The notes: generated from the sequence alone by a model not told the origin. A stretch of 64,000 bases of DNA from Paenibacillus pinisoli (GCF_003605435.1 NZ_QXQB01000004.1:682001-746000); one strand, 5' to 3'; positions 34,464 through 43,688 are shown, counted from the stretch's first letter. Numbers and translations are program-made.

Positions 34464-35243
34464 ATGTCTGAAGATCTGGACTTCTCACAATTCATAACCC
34501 GCATAAAGCGCAAGACGGATATCGATCTTTCGCAGTACAAGGAAGCGCAGATGAAGCGAAGGCTGACGACGCTCCGCATGAAAAACGGATTTACAACCTT
34601 CCAGGCCTACTACGAGGCGATTGAGCAGAATCGCGCATTGCTCAATGAGTTTCTGGACCGGATGACAATCAATGTGTCGGAGTTTTGGCGCAATCCGGCG
34701 AGATGGGAAGTGCTTCGCGATCGTTTCTTGCCGGAGATGGCGGGTGCGGGCTCCAGGGCAAAGATTTGGAGCGCGGCTTGTTCGACGGGCGAGGAGCCTT
34801 ACACGCTTGCGATGATCCTATCTGAGATGGGCGCGCTCGGAAGAACGACGCTGGTCGCCACAGATCTGGACAACAACGTGCTCGATAAAGCGAAGGAAGG
34901 CATCTATCTGGAACGTTCGCTTCGGGATGTTCCCGCCGCTCTTCGGAGCCGTTATTTCAAGCCCGACGAAGGGGCTTACCGCGTATCGGACGAACTTAAG
35001 AAAGCAGTGCAGTTCAGGCAGGGCAATCTGCTTCACGACCGGTTCGACTCCGGCTACGACCTGATTGTGTGCCGGAATGTGATGATTTATTTTACGGAAG
35101 AAGCAAAGCATGACCTTTATCATAAGTTTTCTGCAGCCTTAAAGCCGGGAGGCATCCTGTTCGTAGGCAGCACGGAACAGATTTTCTCGCCCGCACAATA
35201 CGGTTTCGAGACGGCGGATACTTTCTTCTATCGGCGTGTATAG
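34464..35243 (+). CDS. cheR: Chemotaxis protein methyltransferase CheR
   Basis: This 259-residue enzyme methylates glutamates on chemoreceptors with SAM. It has an N-terminal helical domain with the MTINVSEFWRNPARWEVL motif and the SAM fold (KIWSAACSTGEEPYTLAMIL; LIVCRNVMIYF). ATG 34464 has ATGGAGG 8 bases upstream; the ATG at 34449 lies inside that site. The cell is therefore probably motile, which fits the PilZ motor-brake gene at 13.7 kb. Confidence 0.95.
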   Translation: MSEDLDFSQFITRIKRKTDIDLSQYKEAQMKRRLTTLRMKNGFTTFQAYYEAIEQNRALLNEFLDRMTINVSEFWRNPARWEVLRDRFLPEMAGAGSRAKIWSAACSTGEEPYTLAMILSEMGALGRTTLVATDLDNNVLDKAKEGIYLERSLRDVPAALRSRYFKPDEGAYRVSDELKKAVQFRQGNLLHDRFDSGYDLIVCRNVMIYFTEEAKHDLYHKFSAALKPGGILFVGSTEQIFSPAQYGFETADTFFYRRV

Positions 35244-35302
35244 CGGTTTCCTCATTCTCCTATACTAATCATAGGAACGTTGATTGGAAGGAGACAAAAG
35301 GG

Positions 35303-35473
35303 ATGGATAAACGCCAAGTGATCGCAGCGTATCGCCGCGGTTTTCTAACGATACAGGAATGCGCGCAAATCATCGGCGTGGACAGCAGGCAAGCAGCCCG
35401 CATCGCGGATGATGCGAAATACATGAACGAAGGCGACAGCCGTCTTGAACAGCCGGCAGCCAAGAGCCTATAA
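35303..35473 (+). CDS. 56-residue helix-turn-helix-like protein
   Basis: A short gene begins at ATG 35303 behind GGAAGGAG. The sequence MDKRQVIAAYRRGFLTIQEC...IIGVDSRQAARI has the shape of a small helix-turn-helix. It ends just before a terminator. It occupies the place where B. subtilis has aroF (chorismate synthase). Function unknown; a DNA-binding role is only suggested by the pattern. Confidence 0.7.
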   Translation: MDKRQVIAAYRRGFLTIQECAQIIGVDSRQAARIADDAKYMNEGDSRLEQPAAKSL

Positions 35474-35490
35474 GCAAGCCTGCCAGAGAG

Positions 35491-35532
35491 GCCGGGTTTT
35501 CTGATTGTAATCAATCGGGAGCCCGGCTTTTT
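35491..35532 (+). terminator. Terminator after the 56-residue gene
   Basis: GCCGGG...CCCGGC with an inner GATTG/CAATC stem is followed by five T. Confidence 0.88.
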
Positions 35533-35581
35533 GCCGTTCTTGCGGCATGCTGCCGCTCCTTTTCGATCATAGTGAGATTTC

Positions 35582-35610
35582 TTGTCAAACCAGCAGGGGT
35601 GTACTATAAT
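35582..35610 (+). promoter_or_regulatory. Promoter of aroB
   Basis: TTGTCA (35582-35587) and TATAAT (35605-35610) are 17 bases apart, a strong sigma-A match, giving a leader of about 60 bases before aroB. Confidence 0.8.
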
Positions 35611-35678
35611 GAGCAAAGATGTTTCGGGCTTATGGCGGATTTGTACAAATATTTTTGCTATTGGGGCGGTAGTAGACA

Positions 35679-36782
35679 ATGCGTGAACTAACAGTAGATC
35701 TTGGCGAACGTTCTTATCCTATTTATATTGGCGAAGGCCTCTTAAGCGAGGCGGATACTTACTTCAGCAAGCACGGAATCAGCAAGAAATCTCCGCTGCT
35801 GATCATTACCGATACCAACATTGCTCCGCTTCATTTGGCATTGCTGGAGGAGAAGCTGCAAGCCGGCGGCTTTAATGCGTCGAGCGCAGTTGTTCCGGCG
35901 GGAGAAGGGTCCAAGTCGCTTGCGATGCTCGAAGATTTGATCGCGAAGGCGCTGGATGCCGGACTTGACCGCAAATCAACGATTGTAGCCCTTGGCGGCG
36001 GGGTAGTCGGCGACTTGGCGGGGTATGTGGCAGCATCCTTTATGCGCGGGGTTAAGTTCGTACAGATCCCGACTACGATACTGGCGCATGACAGCAGTGT
36101 AGGAGGCAAGGTTGCGGTCAATCATCCGAAAGCGAAAAATATTATCGGCGCCTTCCACCAGCCAGAGTTCGTTCTATACGACCTGTTGCTGCTGCAGACG
36201 CTGCCTGCCCGCGAGGTCCGGTCAGGCTTGTCCGAAGTCGTCAAGCATGGCCTAATCTGGGACGCATCTTTCGTGCAGTGGTGCGAAGAGAACGCCGGAA
36301 AGCTGCTTGCGCTTGATGCGGACAGCCTGGGGTATGCACTGCATAATGGCTGCAGCGTAAAGGCTTCAGTCGTATCGCAGGACGAGAAGGAGAACGGGCT
36401 GAGAGCCATCTTGAACCTCGGACATACGATTGGTCATGCAATCGAGGCGGTAGGGGGCTACAACGGACTTCAGCACGGTGAAGCGATAGCGATAGGCATG
36501 GTTGGCTCGGCGAAGCTGGGTGTGCGTTACGGAGCGCCTGAGGAGGTCTATCACACCACCAAGCGGGTGCTTGCCAAATGCGAGCTGCCGATCGCGCTTC
36601 CGCAGCATTTTGATGTGGATGCCATTATGGAAGCGATGATGCATGACAAGAAGTTCTCCGAAGGCACGATGGTATTCATTGTACCGACGGCAATCGGAGA
36701 AGTGGAGATTAAATCGGATGTGCCGGTAGCATGGGTAAGAGAGATCGTGGAGGAATTGAAACTGGAGGTTGAACAGCGATGA
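35679..36782 (+). CDS. aroB: 3-dehydroquinate synthase
   Basis: The 367-residue enzyme makes dehydroquinate, the first ring of the shikimate pathway. Motifs are normal: PAGEGSKSL, the NAD-binding GGGVVGDLAGYVAASFMRG, the HDSSVGGKVAVNHPKAKN metal and substrate site, and the zinc histidines in LNLGHTIGHAIE and HGEAIAIG. The ribosome site is weak (GGGGCGG). It overlaps aroH by 4 bases (ATGA) and feeds chorismate to the trp genes downstream. Confidence 0.95.
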   Translation: MRELTVDLGERSYPIYIGEGLLSEADTYFSKHGISKKSPLLIITDTNIAPLHLALLEEKLQAGGFNASSAVVPAGEGSKSLAMLEDLIAKALDAGLDRKSTIVALGGGVVGDLAGYVAASFMRGVKFVQIPTTILAHDSSVGGKVAVNHPKAKNIIGAFHQPEFVLYDLLLLQTLPAREVRSGLSEVVKHGLIWDASFVQWCEENAGKLLALDADSLGYALHNGCSVKASVVSQDEKENGLRAILNLGHTIGHAIEAVGGYNGLQHGEAIAIGMVGSAKLGVRYGAPEEVYHTTKRVLAKCELPIALPQHFDVDAIMEAMMHDKKFSEGTMVFIVPTAIGEVEIKSDVPVAWVREIVEELKLEVEQR

Positions 36783-37150
36783 GTGTACGCGGAATACGCG
36801 GTGCAATTACGGTAGATGCGAATGACGGACAACAGATTGCCAGCGCGACGCTGGAGATGGTGAAGGATCTTGTCGCCCAGAATGAATTGGACCCTGCCGA
36901 TATTTGCAGCGTCTTGATTACGGTGACCAATGATCTGGACGAGACTTTTCCGGCCCAGTCGATCAGACAACTGGAAGGCTGGGAGCTTGTGCCGCTGATG
37001 TGCGCGCTGGAGGTGCCGGTAAAGGGCAGCCTGGAGCGCTGCATCCGTGTAATGGTGCTGGCGAATACGGAGAAGTCGCAGGCGCAAATCCGCCATGTCT
37101 ATTTGCGCGGGGCGCAGGCGCTTCGTCCGGATTTGGCGAAGTCAAAATAA
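36779..37150 (+). CDS. aroH: Chorismate mutase, AroH class
   Basis: This 123-residue protein is the trimeric AroH-type mutase that turns chorismate into prephenate for tyrosine and phenylalanine. Key segments: VRGIRGAITVDAND, the ITVTNDLDETFPAQSIR loop, and the C-terminal IRHVYLRGAQALRPDL with the catalytic arginine. It sits between aroB and the trp operon, as in B. subtilis. TyrA at 44.8 kb uses its product. Confidence 0.96.
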   Translation: MSVRGIRGAITVDANDGQQIASATLEMVKDLVAQNELDPADICSVLITVTNDLDETFPAQSIRQLEGWELVPLMCALEVPVKGSLERCIRVMVLANTEKSQAQIRHVYLRGAQALRPDLAKSK

Positions 37151-37154
37151 CGGG

Positions 37155-37182
37155 TTGACGTATCCGGCTCGGATGCTATATA
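37155..37182 (+). promoter_or_regulatory. Promoter of the trp operon
   Basis: TTGACG (37155-37160) and TATATA (37177-37182) are 16 bases apart, just after aroH. The start would fall near 37190, immediately before the first triplet of the TRAP site. Confidence 0.65.
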
Positions 37183-37192
37183 GTTAGTGCAA

Positions 37193-37247
37193 TAGATGAG
37201 AGTAGTCGAGTAGGTTTTTAGCTGAGTTGAGATGAGTAGAGCATTAG
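37193..37247 (+). promoter_or_regulatory. TRAP-binding site: eleven (G/T)AG triplets in the trp leader
   Basis: Eleven triplets TAG, GAG, TAG, GAG, TAG, TAG, GAG, GAG, GAG, TAG, TAG lie between 37193 and 37247. Most are separated by 2 bases; two neighbours are adjacent and two gaps are 5 bases. This matches the RNA target of the 11-subunit TRAP ring, whose gene mtrB is at 27.9 kb. Bound TRAP should favour the terminator at 37403-37429. Confidence 0.88.
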
Positions 37248-37257
37248 GAAGTTGCCG

Positions 37258-37300
37258 TAGGGCATATCCATTAGTTGAGATGAGTTGCAGGTGAGTTGAG
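37258..37300 (+). promoter_or_regulatory. Second triplet cluster in the trp leader
   Basis: A further group TAG, TAG, GAG, GAG, CAG, GAG, GAG lies at 37258-37300, again mostly with 2-base spacers. GCAGG at 37287-37291 can pair with CCTGC at 37407-37411 in the terminator's 5' arm, so this region may form the antiterminator and be blocked when TRAP binds. Confidence 0.6.
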
Positions 37301-37402
37301 CATTGTTGCGGAGTGTATTCGTGTATCCGCAGGCTGTTCTGCTTTACCGCATCGAAGCGGCTGAATGGGACCTATAGGGCACGCTATCATCGATACATTC
37401 TA

Positions 37403-37429
37403 AGCTCCTGCTGCGGCAGGGGCTTTTTT
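37403..37429 (+). terminator. trp attenuator terminator
   Basis: AGCTCCTGC-TGCG-GCAGGGGCT with one G.T pair is followed by six T, 47 bases before trpE. This is the expected leader terminator of a TRAP-controlled trp operon. Confidence 0.88.
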
Positions 37430-37475
37430 GATTATAAGCTCTTAGCCGAAATTCCATTTGTGGAGGTCGTTGAGG

Positions 37476-39041
37476 ATGAAGAATGAATTGCAACGCGTAA
37501 TTGGGCTTGCCGGAAGCTATAATCTGATCCCGATCGTACGGTATGTAATGGCGGATACGGAGACGCCGATCCGGCTGTTTCAGCATTTTGCCGAGGAAGA
37601 TCACGCTTTCCTGCTCGAGAGCGTCGAAGGCGGGGCCAAGTGGGCGAGATATTCTTTCATCGGAACAGACCCCTTCATGAAGCTGCACGGCAAGCATGGC
37701 GAGCTGGTGCTGGAGCACAAGGGAGAAACAACGATCCTGCGCGAGAAGCCGATCGAGCTGCTCAAGGCAAAGCTTCGTTCCTTCCGCAGCCCGTCTTCCA
37801 GCGAGTTGCCTCCATTCACGGGAGGCGCGATCGGCTTCTTCGGTTACGATCTGCTTCAATATTACGAGAAGCTGCCTGCGCACCGGATTGACGATCTGCA
37901 AATGAACGATATGCAATTCATGTTCTGCGACCAGGTCATCGTCTTCGATCACTTCAAGCAGCAGCTGCAAATTATCGGCAACGTCCATATCGGGTATGGC
38001 GCAACGGATTCGGATATCGAGAAGTCGTATAATGAAGCGGTTGCCAAAATCGACGCTACGGTTGAACGGCTGGGCCAGCCTGTGCCGAGCAGTATTGCTC
38101 CTACTTCTCCGATTCCGCATGATCCGGACCTTGGGGATGTCCAGTCGAATCTGACGAAGGAGCAATTCATGGCGAATGTCGACAAGGCGAAGGAATATAT
38201 CAGGGCCGGCGACATCTTCCAGGTCGTATTGTCGCAGCGCTTCAGCATCGATACCGACATTAATCCGCTGCTAGTCTATCGCGTGCTCCGCACGATGAAT
38301 CCTTCGCCGTATATGTACTATCTGAAAATGGGCGAGGAAGTGATTGTGGGCACTTCACCCGAGGCGCTGGTGAAGGTAGCGAACGATCGGGTAGAGACAC
38401 GTCCAATTGCCGGCACAAGGCCAAGAGGCGCTACGCCCGAGCAGGACAAAGCGCTGGAGCTGGAGCTACTGGCGGACGAGAAGGAGAGAGCAGAGCATCT
38501 GATGCTGGTTGACCTGGGACGCAACGACATCGGCCGCGTATCCGAATTCGGCTCTGTCCGCTGTGATTCCTTTATGGAGATCGAGCGTTACTCTCATGTC
38601 ATGCACATCGTATCGAACGTATCCGGCAAGCTGCGCCAGGACAAGGACTTTTTCGATGCCTTTATCTCCTGTCTGCCAGCGGGCACCGTATCCGGCGCCC
38701 CTAAGCTGAGGGCGATGCAAATCATTGCGGAGCTGGAGAACGAGGCGCGAGGAGCATACGCAGGCGCGATCGGTTATCTTGGCTTCGGCGGCTCGATGGA
38801 TACGTGCATTACGATTCGGACGATTATTTTCAAGCACGGCAAGGCTTATGTACAGAGCGGGGCGGGCATCGTGTGGGATTCCGTGCCGGAGAGCGAATAC
38901 ATGGAGACGGTCAACAAGGCGAAGGGCATGCTTAAGGCGATCAGAGCGGCTGAAGCAAGCTTCCGGAAGCCGGCGGTCCAAGCGAGGAGCTCGGCTGTCA
39001 ATACCGATTATGAGGTCCATTCAGGAAAGGGGCGCGGTTAA
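37476..39041 (+). CDS. trpE: Anthranilate synthase component I
   Basis: This 521-residue chorismate-using enzyme makes anthranilate with a glutamine amidotransferase subunit. Motifs: the N-terminal LLES segment for tryptophan feedback (HAFLLESVEGG), GTSPEALV, AGTRPRG, LVDLGRNDIGRV and QSGAGIVWDS. ATG 37476 has GGAGG 9 bases upstream. No trpG is present in this operon, as in B. subtilis, where the amidotransferase is shared with folate synthesis elsewhere; that sharing here is inference. Expression should be set by TRAP attenuation in the leader. Confidence 0.97.
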   Translation: MKNELQRVIGLAGSYNLIPIVRYVMADTETPIRLFQHFAEEDHAFLLESVEGGAKWARYSFIGTDPFMKLHGKHGELVLEHKGETTILREKPIELLKAKLRSFRSPSSSELPPFTGGAIGFFGYDLLQYYEKLPAHRIDDLQMNDMQFMFCDQVIVFDHFKQQLQIIGNVHIGYGATDSDIEKSYNEAVAKIDATVERLGQPVPSSIAPTSPIPHDPDLGDVQSNLTKEQFMANVDKAKEYIRAGDIFQVVLSQRFSIDTDINPLLVYRVLRTMNPSPYMYYLKMGEEVIVGTSPEALVKVANDRVETRPIAGTRPRGATPEQDKALELELLADEKERAEHLMLVDLGRNDIGRVSEFGSVRCDSFMEIERYSHVMHIVSNVSGKLRQDKDFFDAFISCLPAGTVSGAPKLRAMQIIAELENEARGAYAGAIGYLGFGGSMDTCITIRTIIFKHGKAYVQSGAGIVWDSVPESEYMETVNKAKGMLKAIRAAEASFRKPAVQARSSAVNTDYEVHSGKGRG

Positions 39042-39043
39042 CG

Positions 39044-40087
39044 ATGAGCGGAATGATGACAATGCAAGCGGCATTGAACAAAGTGATCAGCGGCGAGCAC
39101 TTGACAAAAGCAGAAGCGGCTGCGGTCATGACGATCATTATGAACGGCGAAGCGGCAGCCTCCCAGATCGGAGCGATTGCGACCGCGCTGAGGATGAAGG
39201 GCGAGAGCAAAGACGAGATTACCGGCTTCGCGCAGGTGATGAGACAATTCTCCAGCAGGGTTCAGACGGAGCAGGAGGGGCTTCTCGATACATGCGGCAC
39301 AGGCGGCTCCGGCATCCATAAGTTCAATATATCCACGGCATCTTCCATCATTGCTTCCGCAGCCGGCATTCGGGTAGCAAAGCATGGCAACCGCGCCATG
39401 TCCGGCAAGACAGGAAGCGCGGATGTGCTGGAAGCGCTCGGCGTTCAGATTACGCTGTCTCCCGATCAGGCGGCAGCTTGCCTGAGAGACATCGGCATCT
39501 GCTTTATGTTCGCGCAGCATTATCATCCGTCCATGAAGCATTCCGCTGGGCCCCGCAAGGAGCTTGGCATCCGCACGATCTTCAACATGCTTGGTCCGCT
39601 GACCAATCCGGCAGGCGCTGACCGCCAGCTGCTGGGCTTGTACGATCGTTCCCGCACAGATACGATTGCAGAAGTGCTGGGTGAACTGGGACTTAAGCGT
39701 GCGCTTGTAGTCAGCAGCCACGATGGGCTGGATGAAATCAGCATATCGGCACCAACCCAAATCTCGGAGCTGAGGGACGGCATCGTCAAGACGTATCATA
39801 TCGAGCCGGAAGATCTTGGGTTGAAGAGACATTCCATAGAATCCGTCCAAGGCGGAGAGGCTGCTATCAATGCAGGATTGATTCGCTCCATCTTCTCCGG
39901 CGAGGAACGGGGCGCTTACCGGGACATTGTGCTTGCCAACGCAGGCGCATGCATCTATGTCGGCGGCCTCTCCGCAACGCACCGGGAGGGAGTCGCACTG
40001 GCAGCAGAAGTGATTGATTCCGGCAAGGCGCTGGCCAAGCTGGAGCAGCTTATTCATACGACAGGAGAGTTGGCACATGTTTCTTGA
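39044..40087 (+). CDS. trpD: Anthranilate phosphoribosyltransferase
   Basis: This 347-residue enzyme joins anthranilate and PRPP. The glycine-rich PRPP site DTCGTGGSG is clear, followed by KFNISTA, KHGNRAMSGKTGSADVLEALG and the anthranilate-binding FAQHYHPSMKH. It starts 2 bases after trpE behind GAAAGGGG. It is the second gene of trpEDCFBA. Confidence 0.97.
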   Translation: MSGMMTMQAALNKVISGEHLTKAEAAAVMTIIMNGEAAASQIGAIATALRMKGESKDEITGFAQVMRQFSSRVQTEQEGLLDTCGTGGSGIHKFNISTASSIIASAAGIRVAKHGNRAMSGKTGSADVLEALGVQITLSPDQAAACLRDIGICFMFAQHYHPSMKHSAGPRKELGIRTIFNMLGPLTNPAGADRQLLGLYDRSRTDTIAEVLGELGLKRALVVSSHDGLDEISISAPTQISELRDGIVKTYHIEPEDLGLKRHSIESVQGGEAAINAGLIRSIFSGEERGAYRDIVLANAGACIYVGGLSATHREGVALAAEVIDSGKALAKLEQLIHTTGELAHVS

Positions 40088-40874
40088 TAAAATCGTAGCG
40101 ACCAAAGGAGCGGAAGTGGAGGCATTGTCCGCAACCTTCCACCTATCCGAATATGAGGGCATCATTGATGAACTGCCGGCTTGCCGCGGCTTTGAAGCGG
40201 CATTGCAGCAGAATCGCCGCAACCGTGGCATGGCCTTGATCGCGGAAGTGAAGAAGGCGTCTCCTTCCAAGGGACTGATCCGAGCGGACTTTGAGCCGGC
40301 ATCGCTTGCCCGGGCATATGAAGCTGCTGGCGCGGACTGCATCTCCGTACTGACGGACCGGGATTACTTCCAGGGCTCCAATGATTATTTGAAGCTGGTC
40401 AAAAAATCCGTGAATCTTCCTCTGCTTCGCAAGGACTTTATTATCGATTACCGGCAAATCTACGAAGCTCGCGTCATTGGCGCGGATGCGGTGCTGCTCA
40501 TTGCAGCGATCTTAACTAAAGCACAACTGGCGGAATTCCATGACCTGGCGAAGTCGCTTGGCATGGATGTGCTGGTGGAGGTCCATGATGCGGTTGAACT
40601 TGAGACTGTGCTGGAGCTGGACAAAGCGACCCTGATCGGCATTAACAACCGCGATCTCAGATCTTTTGTGACGGATCTGGCCACGACTGAGAAGCTGATC
40701 GGTATGATGCCGCAAGATGTGACGATCATAAGCGAAAGCGGAATTGCAAGCTGCAAGGATATGGATTATTTGGAGTCGGTCGGCGCTCATGGCGTATTGA
40801 TCGGCGAACACTTCATGCGCCAGGGGGATGTAAGCGAAGCGGTCCGCTCACTGATGGGCGAGGTCCGTTCATGA
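40077..40874 (+). CDS. trpC: Indole-3-glycerol-phosphate synthase
   Basis: This 265-residue TIM-barrel enzyme closes the indole ring. Typical segments are IAEVKKASPSKGLIR, ISVLTDRDYFQGS, LRKDFIIDYRQIYEA and GINNRDLRSF. ATG 40077 has AGGAGAG upstream and gives the family length; it overlaps trpD by 11 bases. An in-frame ATG 63 bases earlier adds residues not in the family. Confidence 0.97.
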   Translation: MFLDKIVATKGAEVEALSATFHLSEYEGIIDELPACRGFEAALQQNRRNRGMALIAEVKKASPSKGLIRADFEPASLARAYEAAGADCISVLTDRDYFQGSNDYLKLVKKSVNLPLLRKDFIIDYRQIYEARVIGADAVLLIAAILTKAQLAEFHDLAKSLGMDVLVEVHDAVELETVLELDKATLIGINNRDLRSFVTDLATTEKLIGMMPQDVTIISESGIASCKDMDYLESVGAHGVLIGEHFMRQGDVSEAVRSLMGEVRS

Positions 40875-41551
40875 GCGTGCGCCTGAAAATTTGCGGCTTG
40901 CGCGACGAAGCGACCGTTAAGTTGATGAACGGGCTAGCCATAGACGAAGTAGGGCTCATATTCGCCCCTAGCAAACGCCAAGTGGGCAAGGCTGAGGCGG
41001 GCAAGCTGGTCGAAGCCATACATCAGCTTCGCAATGAAAGGGGAATCCGTCCTCTTGCAGTAGGCGTCTTCGTGAATGCCGGGCTGGAGGAAATGGCGGA
41101 GCTTCTGGCCGCAGTTCCACTTGATGTTGTACAATTGCATGGACAAGAATCAGCGGTCTACTGCGCTGAATTAAAAGCTAAATTCCCAAAGACGGCTATT
41201 TGGCGCGTAGTGTCCATCAAGCCGGATGCCGATTCGTTCACAGATGGGGAGGATGTCCCTGAAGAGCGTCTGGCCCCGTATGCGGGATTGATCGATGCCA
41301 TTCTCATCGATGCGCCTGGCGGTGGCACCGGGCAGCCATTCAATTGGGCCGTTATCGAGGCGTACAAGCGCGCGTCTGCTTCGTTTGGCTTGCCTTTATA
41401 TGTTGCGGGCGGCCTGCACGAGGGGAATGTGCAGGAGCTGCTGCATAAGCATCAGCCGGACGGCGTTGATGTATCGAGCGGAGTGGAAACCGACGGACGC
41501 AAGGATATTGAGAAAATCAGATTATTTGTCAGAAGGGTGAGAGAAGCATGA
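40871..41551 (+). CDS. trpF: Phosphoribosylanthranilate isomerase
   Basis: This 226-residue isomerase begins with [14 protein letters not shown], containing the catalytic cysteine, and has the general acid aspartate in [20 protein letters not shown]. It overlaps trpC by 4 bases and trpB by 4 bases, so the operon is tightly coupled. Confidence 0.96.
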   Translation: MSVRLKICGLRDEATVKLMNGLAIDEVGLIFAPSKRQVGKAEAGKLVEAIHQLRNERGIRPLAVGVFVNAGLEEMAELLAAVPLDVVQLHGQESAVYCAELKAKFPKTAIWRVVSIKPDADSFTDGEDVPEERLAPYAGLIDAILIDAPGGGTGQPFNWAVIEAYKRASASFGLPLYVAGGLHEGNVQELLHKHQPDGVDVSSGVETDGRKDIEKIRLFVRRVREA

Positions 41552-42741
41552 TACAAGTACCTGACGTGAATGGCAGATTCGGCAAGTTCGGCGGCCGATA
41601 CGTGCCGGAGACGCTAATGAATGCGCTGCTGGAGCTGGAAGAAGCATACGCTCATTATTCCAAGGCCCCTGACTTCCAAGCAGAAGTGCGCGAATTGCTA
41701 TACAAATATTCAGGCCGTCCGACATCGCTTTATTATGCGAAGCGTTTAAGCGAGCATCTAGGCGGGGCCAAAGTTTATCTGAAGCGTGAAGACCTTAACC
41801 ATACCGGGGCTCATAAGATCAATAATACGATCGGACAAGGCGTGCTTGCCAAGCGGATGGGCAAGACGAAGATAATCGCGGAGACGGGAGCGGGCCAGCA
41901 TGGCGTCGCTTCGGCAACGATTGCCGCATTGCTGGGACTCGAGTGCAAGGTGTTCATGGGAGAAGAGGACATGAAGCGCCAGCAGCTGAATGTGTTCCGC
42001 ATGAACTTGCTCGGCAGCGAGGTGGTGCCGGTAACGTCGGGCACACGCACGCTCAAGGATGCCTGCAACGAGACGCTGCGGTATTGGGTCAGCCATGTGG
42101 ACGATACGTTCTATATCTTGGGATCTGTCACTGGTCCCCATCCGTATCCGATGATGGTGCGCGACTTCCAGCGCATTATCGGCGACGAGGCGCGCGAGCA
42201 AATTCTGAAGGAAGAAGGAAGACTGCCTGATTATGTAGTTGCGGCAGTTGGCGGCGGCAGCAATGCGATGGGCATTTTCTATCCATTCGTTGGGGACGAG
42301 GGCGTGAAGCTGCTGGGCGTTGAAGCCGCCGGCAGAGGCGTAGAGACGGAAGAGCATGCGGCTACGATGACGAAGGGACGCCATGGCGTGTTCCAAGGCT
42401 CTCTCAGCTATGTGCTTCAAGATCAATACGGGCAGGTACAGCCTGCGCATTCGATCTCCGCGGGCTTGGATTATCCGGGCATCGGGCCGGAGCACGCTTA
42501 CTTGAAGGATTCCGGCCGGGCGGACTATGTGCCGATTACGGACGCCGAAGCGTTGGAGGCGCTCCAGCTTCTGTCTCGTACGGAAGGCATTATTCCGGCG
42601 CTGGAATCGGCGCATGCGATCGCGCAGACGCTGAAGCTGGCCCCTACGCTTGGCAAGGATCAAGTTGTAGTCGTCAGCTTGTCCGGACGCGGCGACAAAG
42701 ACGTTGAGGCTATTATGGGTTATTTGGGAGGTCAAAGCTAA
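41548..42741 (+). CDS. trpB: Tryptophan synthase beta chain
   Basis: This 397-residue PLP enzyme joins indole and serine. The PLP lysine is in [15 protein letters not shown], the phosphate-binding loop is [12 protein letters not shown], and the [12 protein letters not shown] segment is intact. It forms an alpha2-beta2 complex with the next gene product. The start overlaps trpF (ATGA). Confidence 0.98.
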   Translation: MIQVPDVNGRFGKFGGRYVPETLMNALLELEEAYAHYSKAPDFQAEVRELLYKYSGRPTSLYYAKRLSEHLGGAKVYLKREDLNHTGAHKINNTIGQGVLAKRMGKTKIIAETGAGQHGVASATIAALLGLECKVFMGEEDMKRQQLNVFRMNLLGSEVVPVTSGTRTLKDACNETLRYWVSHVDDTFYILGSVTGPHPYPMMVRDFQRIIGDEAREQILKEEGRLPDYVVAAVGGGSNAMGIFYPFVGDEGVKLLGVEAAGRGVETEEHAATMTKGRHGVFQGSLSYVLQDQYGQVQPAHSISAGLDYPGIGPEHAYLKDSGRADYVPITDAEALEALQLLSRTEGIIPALESAHAIAQTLKLAPTLGKDQVVVVSLSGRGDKDVEAIMGYLGGQS

Positions 42742-43547
42742 TGAACCTGATCGATCAAGCATTCGCCAGGCTGAAGGCGGAGGGGCGCACCGCGCTTATT
42801 CCGTTCTTGACTGTAGGCGATCCCGACCTGTCTACCACGCTAGCCATTATCAAGCAGTTGGAGCAATCCGGCGCAGATATGATCGAGCTTGGCGTACCCT
42901 ATTCTGACCCGCTCGCGGATGGACCCGTCATTCAGCGCGCATCGGAGCGCGCCCTCCGCAGCCAGATCACGCTTCTGGACTGTATCGAGTTAGCTGCACA
43001 AGTCCGTGAGGCTGGCGTGAAGATGCCGCTAATCTTGTTCACCTATTATAATCCTGTGCTCCAGTTCGGCTTGAAGCCGTTCTTCGAGCTTGTGAAGAGC
43101 AAAGGCATTAGCGGACTGATCATTCCGGATTTGCCGATTGAAGAAGATGAAGAGGTAAGAGCCCTATCGGAGGCGTATGACATACATTTGATACCGCTTG
43201 TAGCCCCAACCTCCAATGACCGGGTTGCGCGCATCACCAGTAAGGCGCGCGGCTTCATCTATTGCGTTTCCTCTCTGGGCGTTACAGGTGTGCGCTCCGA
43301 CTTCCATACCGGCATTGACCAGTTTCTCGCAACCGTGAAAGCTTCTACGGATCTGCCGATCGGCATCGGCTTCGGCATTTCCAGCAGGGAGCAGGTGGAG
43401 CGGTTCGAGGGGCAATGCGACGCAGTTATCGTGGGCAGCGCGATTGTCAGAAAGATTGAAGAGGCGATTCCTTTGCTGGAGAACGAAGAGACAAGGGCGC
43501 AAGGGCTTGCTGCAATCGGCGAGTTTGTAGCTTCACTCAAGGGTTAA
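42741..43547 (+). CDS. trpA: Tryptophan synthase alpha chain
   Basis: This 268-residue TIM-barrel subunit cleaves indole-3-glycerol phosphate to indole. Catalytic residues lie in MIELGVPYSDPLADGP (E) and PFLTVGDPD (D). Its ATG shares one base with the trpB stop (TAATG). A strong terminator follows, so trpEDCFBA is one unit and hisC has its own transcript or readthrough. Confidence 0.97.
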   Translation: MNLIDQAFARLKAEGRTALIPFLTVGDPDLSTTLAIIKQLEQSGADMIELGVPYSDPLADGPVIQRASERALRSQITLLDCIELAAQVREAGVKMPLILFTYYNPVLQFGLKPFFELVKSKGISGLIIPDLPIEEDEEVRALSEAYDIHLIPLVAPTSNDRVARITSKARGFIYCVSSLGVTGVRSDFHTGIDQFLATVKASTDLPIGIGFGISSREQVERFEGQCDAVIVGSAIVRKIEEAIPLLENEETRAQGLAAIGEFVASLKG

Positions 43548-43560
43548 TTCGCTATACGAT

Positions 43561-43600
43561 CCGCCCCTTCGGCAGCCGGACGCAGCCAAAGGGGCGGTTT
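43561..43600 (+). terminator. Terminator of the trp operon
   Basis: CCGCCCCTTCGGC and GCCAAAGGGGCGG pair with one mismatch around a short loop and are followed by TTTTCCGTTTTTT. Confidence 0.88.
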
Positions 43601-43688
43601 TCCGTTTTTTCGAAAAAGCTTTAAAACAGCAAACAGATGTGAGACAATGGGACAGTAACACTTCAATACATAGAAGAGGTGAAGAGTC

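Noticed and set aside
37151..39041. trpG in the trp operon
   Set aside because: No glutamine amidotransferase frame is present; trpE is followed directly by trpD.
39038..40342. 434-codon minus-strand frame across trpD and trpC
   Set aside because: It runs across two real genes and has shadow-like composition.
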